Of a DNA stretch of 64,000 nucleotides, positions 51,723 to 60,762 are shown in pieces; the stretch's first letter is position 1, and every line of letters starts with the position of its first letter. Made by a program: the position numbers and the translations under genes. The DNA is from Flavobacterium taihuense. GTDB lineage: Bacteria; Bacteroidota; Bacteroidia; Flavobacteriales; Flavobacteriaceae. The notes beneath the pieces are model-generated. The model saw only the letters and a program-made list of their open reading frames with translations, had not been told where the DNA came from and searched no databases. Where the stretch lies: the NCBI RefSeq assembly GCF_019351435.1, contig NZ_JAHWYN010000014.1:1-64000 (forward strand), given 5' to 3'.

Positions 51723-53786
51723 CTACTCTTTGAGTAATCTATCCAATTGAAATTGTTCTTTTTCATTTAAAGAGGGTAATATCGTTTGGAAATCAGTTCT
51801 TATTTCAGGTTTTTTTAATAAAGAACGAATATTTTCTCTTCCAAATTTAGAAAATTGCCACATATGATGCGTGGTGGCATTGACTAAATTCCTCAATACC
51901 AACTCATTGATGACATAGAAATCGATCAAGTATTCCAAAGCATTTTGACGAGTTGTTGCTTCATAATTAGGCGAAGAATAATTGACTAATTCTTGAATAT
52001 AGGTTTCTTTATTGTTGGCATATTCAGGTGTTGCTATGGCTAAAGAAAGCCAAAGAATTCGAAGATTATGATCATTAAATCCCACCCAATCTTTCGATTT
52101 TTCCAAATACACTGTTCTTTTATTTTCAAAGCTATTCCACAAATAATACAGTGCAATTTCTTGCGTTTGATAGGATTTGTCATCGAGTAACGTTTCGTAT
52201 TCGGATCTGAATTCTTCAGGGATTTTTTGTACAGTATTAGCGACAGCTTGACGAACTTGGATGTTTTGAGTTTGCAAAGCCAATAGCAATAATTGTTTTT
52301 TGTCTTCAAATTTCTCTTTCAGGAGTTGGCCAACAATAGCTTCTTTTACGGTGAAATACACATTAGACTGTAATGTTTTTTCGAAAAAAGTATATTTTTC
52401 AGCCAACGGTTTGTTTCTGAGTTTAGCGATTTCCAGTTGGACTTGCATTGCTTTGTTTTTGGCTAATAAAGGATTGGCAATATCACTGTTAAAACCGGGT
52501 GTTTCCAGCCATATTTTGCTAAAACTATCTAAATCATAATCGGATACTTTTTTAATTTCATCGAAGAAATTTTGAGTAGTTACGTTTTGAAAAGCATATT
52601 TCGTGAGGTAATTCTTCACCGCTTTTTTGAAGGCTTTCTCCCCTATTCCTTCTCGTAAAACGTGCAACGCCCATGCACCTTTTTGATAAAAGGATAAAGA
52701 ACTGGCTTTTGCATTCAGTACTGGAATAGTATCGGTTTTGGAAGCTTGTTTGATTTGCATTGACGATTCATATAATTTGGAATAAAAATAATCCTCACCA
52801 TAAATTGCCTTTTCAGCCAATAATGCATAATAAGTTGCAAAACCTTCCTGAAGCCAATGGTCTTTCCCGCTTTGGGCGGTAATCAAATCACCAAACCATT
52901 GATGAGCCAGTTCGTGAGCATTGACATTGGTGTAACTTCGATCTTCAAAACCTAAGGCATCAACTACATATCGTGTTGTAAATAGTGTTGTACTGGTGTT
53001 TTCCATGCCAGCATACAGAAATTCAGAAACAGGAATTTGTCTGTAAATTTTCCAAGGGTACTTCATTCCTATTTCTTTTTCCAAATAATCAAATAGTTGT
53101 TTGGAATAGCGATAGGTTGGCTCTTGTTTGCTGACATCTTTTGGATCAATATACATTTCTAACGGAACTCCTGATTTGGATTTTGCTAAACTTTTTTTAA
53201 ATTTTCCAATGGCAACCATTAATAAATAAGAACTCATTGGTTTTTTCATTTGGTAACTCCAATAGGTAATTCCATTATTTTCAACTTTATTTTTTAATAG
53301 TCCATTTGATACTACTTGATATTTAGAATCAAAAACGATATCCATATTGAAAATCACTTTCTCATTGACATCGTCAAAACTAGGGAACCAATGACTGGTA
53401 TATTTACCTTGTCCCTGAGTCCAAATCTGTAAATTGTTTGTCGCCTCAGAACCTATAAAATACATCGTTTGCTTGGGTTTCGCTTCGTATGAAAACTGGA
53501 TGTGATTTTTTCCTTTTCGGAACGGGTAAATCAACAATAACTCTTTTCCATTGGTTGCAAATGGAATCTTTTTTTCATTCAGTTCCACTTCTGAAAAGGT
53601 CATGTTTTGTGCATCAATTTTTAGAGTGTCAATGGATTGAAGTACTTCAAATATATAGTCGACGGTACCAGTCACACTTTTTGTATTTGGATTGATATTG
53701 ATTTGACCATTAACCGTTTTAAAATCAACCGATTTGGTTTGTTGTGCGAATGCAAATGCGGATAGAAATAAGAAAAGGTATTTCAT
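51723..53786 (-). CDS. M1 aminopeptidase N-type zinc peptidase, secreted
   Basis: A 687-residue M1 peptidase with a short signal peptide (1-14). The substrate motif GMEN is at 260-263, and the zinc ligands are His291, His295 (HELAH) and Glu314. A long helical C-terminal domain (about 430-687) includes HEAT-like repeats. It is the classical, full-motif counterpart of the shorter enzyme at 200-1855. It probably trims peptides in the periplasm. Confidence 0.94.
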   Translation of the reverse strand: MKYLFLFLSAFAFAQQTKSVDFKTVNGQININPNTKSVTGTVDYIFEVLQSIDTLKIDAQNMTFSEVELNEKKIPFATNGKELLLIYPFRKGKNHIQFSYEAKPKQTMYFIGSEATNNLQIWTQGQGKYTSHWFPSFDDVNEKVIFNMDIVFDSKYQVVSNGLLKNKVENNGITYWSYQMKKPMSSYLLMVAIGKFKKSLAKSKSGVPLEMYIDPKDVSKQEPTYRYSKQLFDYLEKEIGMKYPWKIYRQIPVSEFLYAGMENTSTTLFTTRYVVDALGFEDRSYTNVNAHELAHQWFGDLITAQSGKDHWLQEGFATYYALLAEKAIYGEDYFYSKLYESSMQIKQASKTDTIPVLNAKASSLSFYQKGAWALHVLREGIGEKAFKKAVKNYLTKYAFQNVTTQNFFDEIKKVSDYDLDSFSKIWLETPGFNSDIANPLLAKNKAMQVQLEIAKLRNKPLAEKYTFFEKTLQSNVYFTVKEAIVGQLLKEKFEDKKQLLLLALQTQNIQVRQAVANTVQKIPEEFRSEYETLLDDKSYQTQEIALYYLWNSFENKRTVYLEKSKDWVGFNDHNLRILWLSLAIATPEYANNKETYIQELVNYSSPNYEATTRQNALEYLIDFYVINELVLRNLVNATTHHMWQFSKFGRENIRSLLKKPEIRTDFQTILPSLNEKEQFQLDRLLKE

Positions 53787-53814
53787 TAAAACTGTATTTG
53801 AAGCTTAAGTTATT

Positions 53815-53822
53815 CAAAGTTA
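53815..53822 (-). promoter_or_regulatory. M1 peptidase promoter -7 element
   Basis: TAACTTTG on the minus strand matches TAnnTTTG, 28 bases before the start codon. Confidence 0.45.
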
Positions 53823-53890
53823 CAAAGGTTTGACCAACAAATCGAACATAATTTGTAAGTTTACTTCCGAAATAAATTAATAGAAAACAA

Positions 53891-54628
53891 TTGAAAAAGA
53901 AAGCCCTATTTAATTGGAGCAGTGGCAAAGATTCTGCTTTAGCATTATACAAAATTTTACGAGAAGAAGAATATGAAATTTGCTGTTTGCTAACTAGTGT
54001 AAATCAGCAGTTTCAACGTATTTCTATGCACGGGGTTCGGGTCGAATTATTGAAACAGCAAGCTCAAAGCATTGGATTACCACTGGAGATCATGCAAATT
54101 CCCGAAATGCCAACGATGGAAGTATACGAAGCCGTAATGCAAGCGACACTTGCTAAATTAAAGAAACAAGGTGTTACGCATTCTATTTTTGGTGATATTT
54201 TTTTGGAAGATTTAAGAAAATACAGAGAAGATAAATTGGCTGAAATTGGTTTTAAGGGCGTTTTTCCTCTTTGGAAAGTTCCAACAGCAGATTTGATTCA
54301 TGAATTTATAGACTTAGGATTCAAAACTATTGTGGTTTGTGTTAATGAACGCTTTTTGGACAAAAGTTTCGTGGGGAGGATAATCGATCAGGATTTTATT
54401 AATGATTTACCCGAAAATGTAGATGTTTGTGGAGAGAATGGTGAATTTCATACCTTTACTTTTGATGGACCAATTTTCCGTAACCCAATTGAATTTGAAG
54501 TTGGTGAAGTAGTTTACCGCAAATATGAAAAGCCAAAAGAGGAAGATTCTTCAAACACGGCCTGTGATACGTCGGCTTCGGATGCCTTTGACTATGGCTT
54601 TTGGTATTGTGATTTGTTGGAGAAATGA
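53891..54628 (+). CDS. PP-loop ATP-binding protein, diphthine-ammonia-ligase-like (DUF71)
   Basis: A 245-residue member of the ATP-pyrophosphatase family once called DUF71. The PP-loop is seen as NWSSGKDSALAL near 9. The family's HGVR (46-49), the EDLRKYRE segment and the CGENGEFHTF motif with the conserved Cys, Glu and His are all present. The eukaryotic relative amidates diphthine; bacteria lack diphthamide, so the bacterial substrate is different and unknown. The start is a TTG, as no in-frame ATG lies nearby. It leads a three-gene plus-strand set with small gaps. Confidence 0.8.
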   Translation: MKKKALFNWSSGKDSALALYKILREEEYEICCLLTSVNQQFQRISMHGVRVELLKQQAQSIGLPLEIMQIPEMPTMEVYEAVMQATLAKLKKQGVTHSIFGDIFLEDLRKYREDKLAEIGFKGVFPLWKVPTADLIHEFIDLGFKTIVVCVNERFLDKSFVGRIIDQDFINDLPENVDVCGENGEFHTFTFDGPIFRNPIEFEVGEVVYRKYEKPKEEDSSNTACDTSASDAFDYGFWYCDLLEK

Positions 54629-54652
54629 TGGCTTAATTTTTAATGAATTCAT

Positions 54653-55162
54653 ATGTTAGCCAATAAATATAGTAGAGAATTAGAAAAGGTTTTGTTTTTT
54701 TTGAACGAAATTGGGATAGCTATTATCGAAAAAGAATTGGATGAAACCACTTTTTTACCAGGCCTATGTTTGGGTCCCAATTGTATTTATGTTGATTTTG
54801 GAAAGCTATTGTATGCTGGTGATATTTTGCACGAAGCAGGACATTTGGCTGTTACCACTGCATCCGAACGGGAATTGGTTGGAACAAATCACATCTCTAA
54901 AGACTGGCCTACTCAAGGGGATGAAATAGGTGCTATATTATGGTCCTATGCTGCTATTTATCATTTGGAATTGCCTTTGGAATTTGTATTTCATCCTAAC
55001 GGATATAAAAATAACTCAGATTGGTTCATTTCAAATTTCAGTAATGGAAACTATATTGGTTTGCCTTTTTTAGAATGGACAGGACTTACTTTAAGTGAAA
55101 ATCGAGCAGTATTGGAAGGAAAAAAAGCTTTTCCGGTGATGCAAAAATGGTTAAGAGATTAA
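54653..55162 (+). CDS. HEAGH-motif hypothetical protein, possible minimal metallopeptidase
   Basis: A 169-residue cytoplasmic protein I do not recognise. Its central helix reads DILHEAGHLAVTT, with a zinc-binding type HEAGH at 60-64. Candidate third ligands lie downstream, such as Glu in ASERELVG or QGDEIGAI. A Gly-rich strand with GLCLGPNCIYVDFGKLLYAG precedes it. It is 24 bases after the PP-loop gene and 3 bases before the hydroxylase-like gene, so the three are likely cotranscribed. Activity is inference from one motif. Confidence 0.65.
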   Translation: MLANKYSRELEKVLFFLNEIGIAIIEKELDETTFLPGLCLGPNCIYVDFGKLLYAGDILHEAGHLAVTTASERELVGTNHISKDWPTQGDEIGAILWSYAAIYHLELPLEFVFHPNGYKNNSDWFISNFSNGNYIGLPFLEWTGLTLSENRAVLEGKKAFPVMQKWLRD

Positions 55163-55165
55163 GCT

Positions 55166-55855
55166 ATGGAAGAATTAGTACGCACGATAAAATTCCCTAT
55201 TCTTTTTGATGCAGAACGTTTGAAAACGGATGTTGAAAAAGTATTGAAACAAAATTGGATTGATCATTACAATACCAATGATTATTCGGGTAAATGGACT
55301 TCTATCGCCTTGATGGCACAAGGAGGAAAATCAGACGCAATATATGCGTTCCCAAATGGTAATGAACCAATCAAAAATACTGAGGTTTTGGAGTCCTGTG
55401 ATTATTTTAAATCTATTTTGAATGATTTTTTATTCAAAAAAACTGCTGTTCGTTTATTGCAATTAGCTGTTGGTGCAGAAGTGAAACCACATAGTGATCA
55501 TTGTCTGGGATATGAAGATGGTTCTTTTCGATTGCATATCCCAATTATTACGAATACTGAAGTTGAGTTTCTTTTGGATGGTAATCGCATTATAATGAAT
55601 GAAGGTGAATGCTGGTATATTGATGCAAATTTTGTGCATTCGGTGGCAAATCGGGGAACAAGTAATCGCATTCATTTAGTTATAGACGGTGTTCGAAACG
55701 AGTGGACTGACCAACTTTTTTTTAAGGAAGCCAATCCTAATCAATTTATAAAGTCCAAACCTGTTATGAGTAATGAACAAAAAATGCTCATGATAGCCGA
55801 GTTGCAACGCATGAATTCCACTGTAGCCAATGATCTGATTAAGGAGATTAAGTAA
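55166..55855 (+). CDS. Aspartyl/asparaginyl beta-hydroxylase-like 2OG oxygenase
   Basis: A 229-residue cupin-fold oxygenase of the aspartyl/asparaginyl beta-hydroxylase family. Iron ligands His109 (PHSDH) and His158 (FVHSVAN), and the co-substrate Arg168 (NRIHLV), are visible; Asp111 may be the third ligand. The tail after 185 is an extra helical part. Members hydroxylate Asp/Asn side chains of peptides, lipid A or amino acids. It starts 3 bases after the HEAGH gene and ends 7 bases from the convergent carbamoyltransferase gene. Confidence 0.85.
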   Translation: MEELVRTIKFPILFDAERLKTDVEKVLKQNWIDHYNTNDYSGKWTSIALMAQGGKSDAIYAFPNGNEPIKNTEVLESCDYFKSILNDFLFKKTAVRLLQLAVGAEVKPHSDHCLGYEDGSFRLHIPIITNTEVEFLLDGNRIIMNEGECWYIDANFVHSVANRGTSNRIHLVIDGVRNEWTDQLFFKEANPNQFIKSKPVMSNEQKMLMIAELQRMNSTVANDLIKEIK

Positions 55856-55862
55856 ATCGTTC

Positions 55863-57575
55863 TTAATTTGTGAGATTATCTTTTTCTACCACTGTATTTT
55901 CAAGTATCAAAATATCTAAAGCCGAAATCTCAAATAAATAAAGTGCTTCCTTTGGCGTTTCAACAATTGGCATTCCTTTTTTGTTTAAACTGGTATTAAG
56001 CAATACGCCAATACCGCTCTGTTTTTCAAATTCATTTAACAATTTAACAAACCGAGGATTCCATGTTTCTTCAACGGTTTGTACCCGAGCTGATCCATCA
56101 CAATGCGTTACATTACACAATTCCTTGAGGTATTCAGGACGGGTTTTATCAACCAATATCATATAAGGGCTGTTTCTGCCGCTTTCAAAATAATCACTGA
56201 CTTTTTCTTTTAAAACAGCTGGAGCAAAAGGACGAAAGTCTTCCCTGAACTTAATATTTTTATTAATGTGTGCTTTCATTCCTTCGATTCCTGGGTGAGC
56301 TAAAATACTTCTTCTGCCCAAAGAACGCGGACCAAACTCAGAACCCGATTGGAACCAAGCGATTGTTTTGCCTTCATTTAGTTTTTGGGCACAGTATAAA
56401 ATTAAAGGCTCATCTGTTTCAAATTTCTTTTTATTGTAGTTTTTATTCGATTTCTCTTGGAGTGCTTCATTTATTTGTTTTTCACTGTATTGCTTTCCAA
56501 AACAAGTACTTCCGTCATGACTTACTTTTGGCATTTTTAAATAGTCAAGCCATCCATAATAAGCACAACCCAATGCCAACCCATTATCACCAGCTGCAGG
56601 TTCAAAATAAATATTTTTGGCTATTTTGGCATCTTCCAGTTTAGCATTGGCGACTGCATTAAGGGCAACACCTCCCGTATAACATAGATTTTTGTGCGGA
56701 AATTGTTCCAGTCGATTTGCAATACAAGTAATGACTGCTTTTTCTACCTGCTCCTGAGCCCACTTTGCTACATTGGCATAATAAGAAAAATGTTTTTTAA
56801 AATACTCATATCCTTTTGAAGGATTTGTGAAATGTTTTTTCCAATTATTTGTTACCAATAGCGACCCCGATTGGAACTCAAAGGCATTAAAATTAAAACC
56901 CTTAGCATTGCCAAATGGAGCAAGCCCCATTAATTTTCCCACATCATCCATGTCTCCAAATACATACAAACTAACAGCTGCATAAAAGCCACCTATGGAA
57001 TGTTCTGTGGTTGGAAGCTTTAATTCGGTTGTTGTTGCACCTGACATTTTGCTAAAATCTTTGATTAATGGAGTCAATTTTTGACCGTCAAAATGATAAA
57101 AACTATCTTTTTCACAGATCATCTCTGTTTCATTCAAAAAAGAAGAGTCAATATTCTTTTTCTGTTCCGGATGCATACTCAAAAACTGATTCAGCGGACT
57201 GCCACAACCATCAATAACCATCACTGCACATTCAGAAAAAGGAGAAGTTCCCACAGCACTATAGGCATGTGCCAAATGATGCGATATATTTATAATCTCA
57301 GGTTTATTTACCGTAGCAAAAATTCTTTCTCCCCTAAATTGATTTCTGTCCGGAATATCAAAATTAGCGCATTGAACTACTAAAGAGACATCACTTAGCG
57401 AAATACCCTCGGCATCCAAGCAGTATTGGATTGCTAAAGTATCGTTACCTCCATCGTGCTTTTTTCTGCTGATTCGTTCTTTTTCGATACCCACACAAAC
57501 TTGGCCATTTTTTAATAATACTGCCGAACCGTTATGTGAAAGTCCTGTTCCAAGTACATAAATAGGTGGAGCCAA
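55863..57575 (-). CDS. NodU/TobZ-family carbamoyltransferase
   Basis: A 570-residue two-domain O-carbamoyltransferase that uses carbamoyl phosphate and ATP. The N-terminal domain (about 1-355) has the ASKHA-type fold with GLSHNGSAVLL near 11, EKERISRKKH near 31, HHLAHAYSAV near 98 and DGCGSP near 121. The C-terminal domain has GSEFGPRSLGRRSILA near 412 and NTSLNKKGMPIVETP. Known relatives carbamoylate Nod factors, tobramycin or other natural products. The target is unknown; the adjacent hydroxylase-like gene could make a hydroxyl acceptor. Confidence 0.9.
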   Translation of the reverse strand: MAPPIYVLGTGLSHNGSAVLLKNGQVCVGIEKERISRKKHDGGNDTLAIQYCLDAEGISLSDVSLVVQCANFDIPDRNQFRGERIFATVNKPEIINISHHLAHAYSAVGTSPFSECAVMVIDGCGSPLNQFLSMHPEQKKNIDSSFLNETEMICEKDSFYHFDGQKLTPLIKDFSKMSGATTTELKLPTTEHSIGGFYAAVSLYVFGDMDDVGKLMGLAPFGNAKGFNFNAFEFQSGSLLVTNNWKKHFTNPSKGYEYFKKHFSYYANVAKWAQEQVEKAVITCIANRLEQFPHKNLCYTGGVALNAVANAKLEDAKIAKNIYFEPAAGDNGLALGCAYYGWLDYLKMPKVSHDGSTCFGKQYSEKQINEALQEKSNKNYNKKKFETDEPLILYCAQKLNEGKTIAWFQSGSEFGPRSLGRRSILAHPGIEGMKAHINKNIKFREDFRPFAPAVLKEKVSDYFESGRNSPYMILVDKTRPEYLKELCNVTHCDGSARVQTVEETWNPRFVKLLNEFEKQSGIGVLLNTSLNKKGMPIVETPKEALYLFEISALDILILENTVVEKDNLTN

Positions 57576-57632
57576 TTGAATATGTTTTTTGAGGTTAAAT
57601 AGAAAGTATAATGATAAACCAAAATGATTATG

Positions 57633-59123
57633 CTAATCCAATTTGGGTAAATTAAAAGCATCCAAAACACTTTTTTCTGCCATCAGCTCTTCTATATCAC
57701 TTGATTTTCGTGGAGCTTCAGTTGATAGAATAACTGGAGCATTATCCGTTACCAATATATCATCTTCGATTCGTACTGCAATTCCCCACCATTTTTTATC
57801 ACAATCACTACCATTTGGAATATATATACCTGGCTCAACAGTAAGCACCATATCTTTCTCGAAAGTATTGTACATACCAGGATCATGCACATCCAACCCA
57901 ATATGGTGAGAAGTTCCGTGAGGAAAGTATTTTCTGGAATCATCTGCTGTTTTGATGATTCCTAATTTTAGTAAACCATTGCTAATAATATCGCGAGCTG
58001 CTTTATCAGGAGCTATAAAACTATTGCCAATTTTTACCGTTACAATGCCCGCTTCTTGTGCTTCATAAACCAAATCGTAAATTATTTTTTGTTCTGGAGA
58101 AAATTTACCATTGGCAGGAATAGTTCGGGTGACATCGGCTGTATAACCATGATATTCAGCTCCGAGATCCATTAAAACCAAATCATTATCGACTTTCATT
58201 TTGCTATTTTCGATGTAATGCAAAACACAGCCGTTGTTTCCTGCGCCAACGATAGAAGGATAACCTTCGTATTCGCTGCCATATTTTTTATAGACAAATT
58301 CATGAATCCCTTGTATTTCAGCTTCAGACATTCCTGAATGCATGGCTTTCATAGTTTCGCGTTGACCCATCGCCGAAATACGAACCGCTTTGGTTAACAA
58401 AACCATTTCTTCCTTGGACTTAACCTCACGTAAACTCGCCATATAATTGGTAATAGTCTTGGTGTCTATGTTTGCTTTTTTAGGTGTAATGCTCTTAGAA
58501 GCATTAATTTCGTTTTGAATTTTAGAATCAGCATTGGTTTTAGTTTCAACTTTTGTATTGTAGCCAATTTGGTTTTTAAATGAACCTACTAATTTGTATA
58601 AATCAGCGTCCTCTTTTTTAGAATCGCGATAATCGTCTTTGAAATCAGTAAAGAAGACGTTGCTAAAATTATAAAAATCGATTCCTGAGTTTAAAAATTC
58701 TTTTCCATTAAGAGCGTTTTCAAAACCTAGATTTTTTTTGGTACCATCCACTCCTAAACGTACGCCTGTCCATTGTTCTGCTTTTGGATTTTTTTCTTGA
58801 ACATAAAGAAGTTCATTATATGTTTTACCTTCTTTATTGGTTTGATTATCCGAAAAAATCACCAAGACACAATTAGGCTCTTTATATCCTGTCAAATAAT
58901 AAAAATTAGGATCTTGATGGTATATAAAATCAACATCATTCGCTCTATTTCTAATGGCATTTCCAAAAAAAACGGCTACACTATTCTTCGGCATTTTTTT
59001 GCGTAAAGCTTCTCTTCTTTCCTTGTGAAATTGAGCCGACAGATAATCCGTTGGGTTTCCATTTTGAGCTATTGCCGTACAAACAAGTATTGCTGTGAGG
59101 ATAAAAGAAAGTTTAAATTTCAT
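57633..59123 (-). CDS. Xaa-Pro aminopeptidase (M24B), exported
   Basis: A 496-residue metallopeptidase with a signal peptide (1-19, ending in AIA). An N-terminal creatinase-like domain carries NAIRNRANDVDFIYHQD near 55. The pita-bread catalytic domain holds the metal ligands in LMDLGAEYHGYTADVTRT near 320, HGTSHHIGLDVHD near 405, VEPGIYI near 432 and IRIEDDILVT near 458. It removes the N-terminal residue before proline. A central insertion (about 180-225) of Lys- and Asn-rich sequence is less conserved. Confidence 0.93.
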   Translation of the reverse strand: MKFKLSFILTAILVCTAIAQNGNPTDYLSAQFHKERREALRKKMPKNSVAVFFGNAIRNRANDVDFIYHQDPNFYYLTGYKEPNCVLVIFSDNQTNKEGKTYNELLYVQEKNPKAEQWTGVRLGVDGTKKNLGFENALNGKEFLNSGIDFYNFSNVFFTDFKDDYRDSKKEDADLYKLVGSFKNQIGYNTKVETKTNADSKIQNEINASKSITPKKANIDTKTITNYMASLREVKSKEEMVLLTKAVRISAMGQRETMKAMHSGMSEAEIQGIHEFVYKKYGSEYEGYPSIVGAGNNGCVLHYIENSKMKVDNDLVLMDLGAEYHGYTADVTRTIPANGKFSPEQKIIYDLVYEAQEAGIVTVKIGNSFIAPDKAARDIISNGLLKLGIIKTADDSRKYFPHGTSHHIGLDVHDPGMYNTFEKDMVLTVEPGIYIPNGSDCDKKWWGIAVRIEDDILVTDNAPVILSTEAPRKSSDIEELMAEKSVLDAFNLPKLD

Positions 59124-59523
59124 ATTGTTTCGGTTTTAGGATAATACCCGTTTGTTTTTAATGAATTGAAAGTAAATATAAATATTTTTTGCAGTTGGCT
59201 TGTGTTTTTTTCTTCCTTACTTACTATTACAAATAAAAAAGAGAACAATAAAGCAATGTACTTTAGAGCTCTCTTTTCAAAAATTGTAATAATTGAAAAT
59301 TAACCAAACATTCAAATTATTAACAAAACGGGTAAACAATCCTCATCAATTTACCTTTTGACATTCTAATTCAGGATTATCTGAATTGTACTTATTCTTT
59401 GACAAAGAGTTCTTTTTTACAAATAGAATTCAGTATCAAAATGTTTAGTACCTACATTACTATAGATGTTGTCTTTAATAAAAGGTTGCGTCAAATTAGA
59501 ATTATTTTTTCGCATTGTTAAAT
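59124..59523. other. Intergenic region with a terminator, no supported gene
   Basis: Besides the terminator at 59237-59277 I see no supported gene in these 400 bases. A 32-codon ORF (59417-59515, minus) starts 9 bases after the DUF1697 gene but has no other support. Confidence 0.5.
59230..59277 (-). terminator. Terminator downstream of the DUF1697 gene
   Basis: On the minus strand AAAAGAGA (59277-59270) pairs with TCTCTTTT (59244-59237), with an inner AAAG/CTTT pair, followed by T residues. Confidence 0.65.
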
Positions 59524-60069
59524 TTATCTCTCTTCATACATTTTAAACAACTGTGTAACGGTATTCCAATTGCGGATTGTTGCGGTTACATTCAGTTTTT
59601 TCTCGATGTATTTCTGATCAAATTTGGTTTTTCCTGCTCCTACAGCATATTTAATAAAGATTCTGTTTTCGTCGATGCTGGCTTCGTCTGGTTTTACCTG
59701 ACTCATTTTTAAATCATTAATACTGTCACTTCGCAACGCAATTGAAACGAAAGCCACATATAATTTTTTAGAGTCAACATCATTTTCTTTCAAAAATGGA
59801 TTGTTTTTGAGACTTTTTTCTAAATCCGATTTTCCAATAACAACGATAGGAACTTCGTGTCCAAAAGCTTTGAAAATTTCCTGTTTGATTTTAAAACCAA
59901 CTGAAGCTGGGTTTTCCTCCTCGGTATCCACAAAAACATTTCCGGATTGAATATACGTTTGTACATTCTTGAAACCAATAGCTTCTAAAGTAGTTTTTAA
60001 AGCATCCATTTTTATCATATTGTGACCTGAAACATTGATGCCACGAAGCAGTGCGAGATGAGTTGTCAT
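59524..60069 (-). CDS. DUF1697 protein
   Basis: A 181-residue single-domain protein of the DUF1697 family. It begins with the typical ALLRGINVSGHNMIKMDALK and continues GFKNVQTYIQSGNVFVDT and NWNTVTQLF near the end. The fold is ferredoxin-like and no activity is established. It is 56 bases downstream of the YhcH-type gene on the same strand and may be cotranscribed with it. Confidence 0.93.
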   Translation of the reverse strand: MTTHLALLRGINVSGHNMIKMDALKTTLEAIGFKNVQTYIQSGNVFVDTEEENPASVGFKIKQEIFKAFGHEVPIVVIGKSDLEKSLKNNPFLKENDVDSKKLYVAFVSIALRSDSINDLKMSQVKPDEASIDENRIFIKYAVGAGKTKFDQKYIEKKLNVTATIRNWNTVTQLFKMYEER

Positions 60070-60125
60070 TTTTTTATTTTTATAAATGCAAAAGTATTGT
60101 GTTTATAGGTAGTAATGAGTGTTTA

Positions 60126-60572
60126 TTAAATTTTCACCTTTACGACTACTTTTTTCACTTTCGAAATTTGACCTGCTTTGACTCCTGGTCTATGGAGATC
60201 TTCCGGAAAGAATAGTGTAAACATTCCTTCCTCTACTCTAAGCATTGAAGTTTCACCTTTATAGAAAGTGTAATCTTTTTCTAAGTTTTCTTCTACAACC
60301 TCTTGATTGGTTAAAGGGGTAAATCCCATCAGTTCAACTCCTTGAATAACATATTGTATATCGATGTATTTATGATGTCCTTCCAAAACACAATCTTTCT
60401 CTTCTTTGGTGTCATATTCCTGAACGATTGCAAAAATATCATCATTGTCAATTTGGTATTTTCCTGATTCTATTGTGGTCAAGTCAGTTTCAGTAATAAA
60501 TTCAAATCCTTTAGCCAATCTTTTGGTAAGCTTACTGTATAGTCTGTAATTTTCTATTTTGTCGATAACCAT
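60126..60572 (-). CDS. YhcH/YjgK/YiaL-family protein
   Basis: A 148-residue beta-barrel protein of the DUF386 family. The conserved metal-pocket residues are seen in EGHHKYIDIQYVIQG near 64, and in FFPEDLHRPGVKAG near 124, where His and Glu/Asp could bind zinc. E. coli relatives are linked to sialic acid or sugar metabolism and to biofilm growth. No sugar genes are nearby. Confidence 0.92.
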   Translation of the reverse strand: MVIDKIENYRLYSKLTKRLAKGFEFITETDLTTIESGKYQIDNDDIFAIVQEYDTKEEKDCVLEGHHKYIDIQYVIQGVELMGFTPLTNQEVVEENLEKDYTFYKGETSMLRVEEGMFTLFFPEDLHRPGVKAGQISKVKKVVVKVKI

Positions 60573-60715
60573 TTTGTGTTTTTTTTATTTGATTTCAAAG
60601 GTATTGTGAATTATAAGAATTTCCTAAACATTCCCATTTCCAAATTTCCAAACAAAAAACTATCTTCGCTTTTTTAAAAAGAGAAAAGAAAATAGAACAA
60701 GGAGAATAGACTCCA

Positions 60716-60762
60716 AAAATCTAAATTCTAGAATCTGCAATCTAAATTCTGTAATCTAAAAA
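60716..60762. repeat. Tandem AATCTAAATTCT words upstream of recG
   Basis: Three near copies of (A)ATCTAAATTCT(A/G) abut the recG ATG. These are in the same word family as those at 2711-2745 and 17122-17155, on the other strand. Confidence 0.5.

Noticed and set aside
56270..56644. 124-codon plus-strand ORF antisense to the carbamoyltransferase
   Set aside because: The carbamoyltransferase motifs are continuous here, and the antisense frame shows no coding features.
59417..59515. 32-codon minus-strand ORF just after the DUF1697 gene
   Set aside because: Close spacing and a downstream terminator make it tempting, but it has no motif, no membrane segment and no other support.
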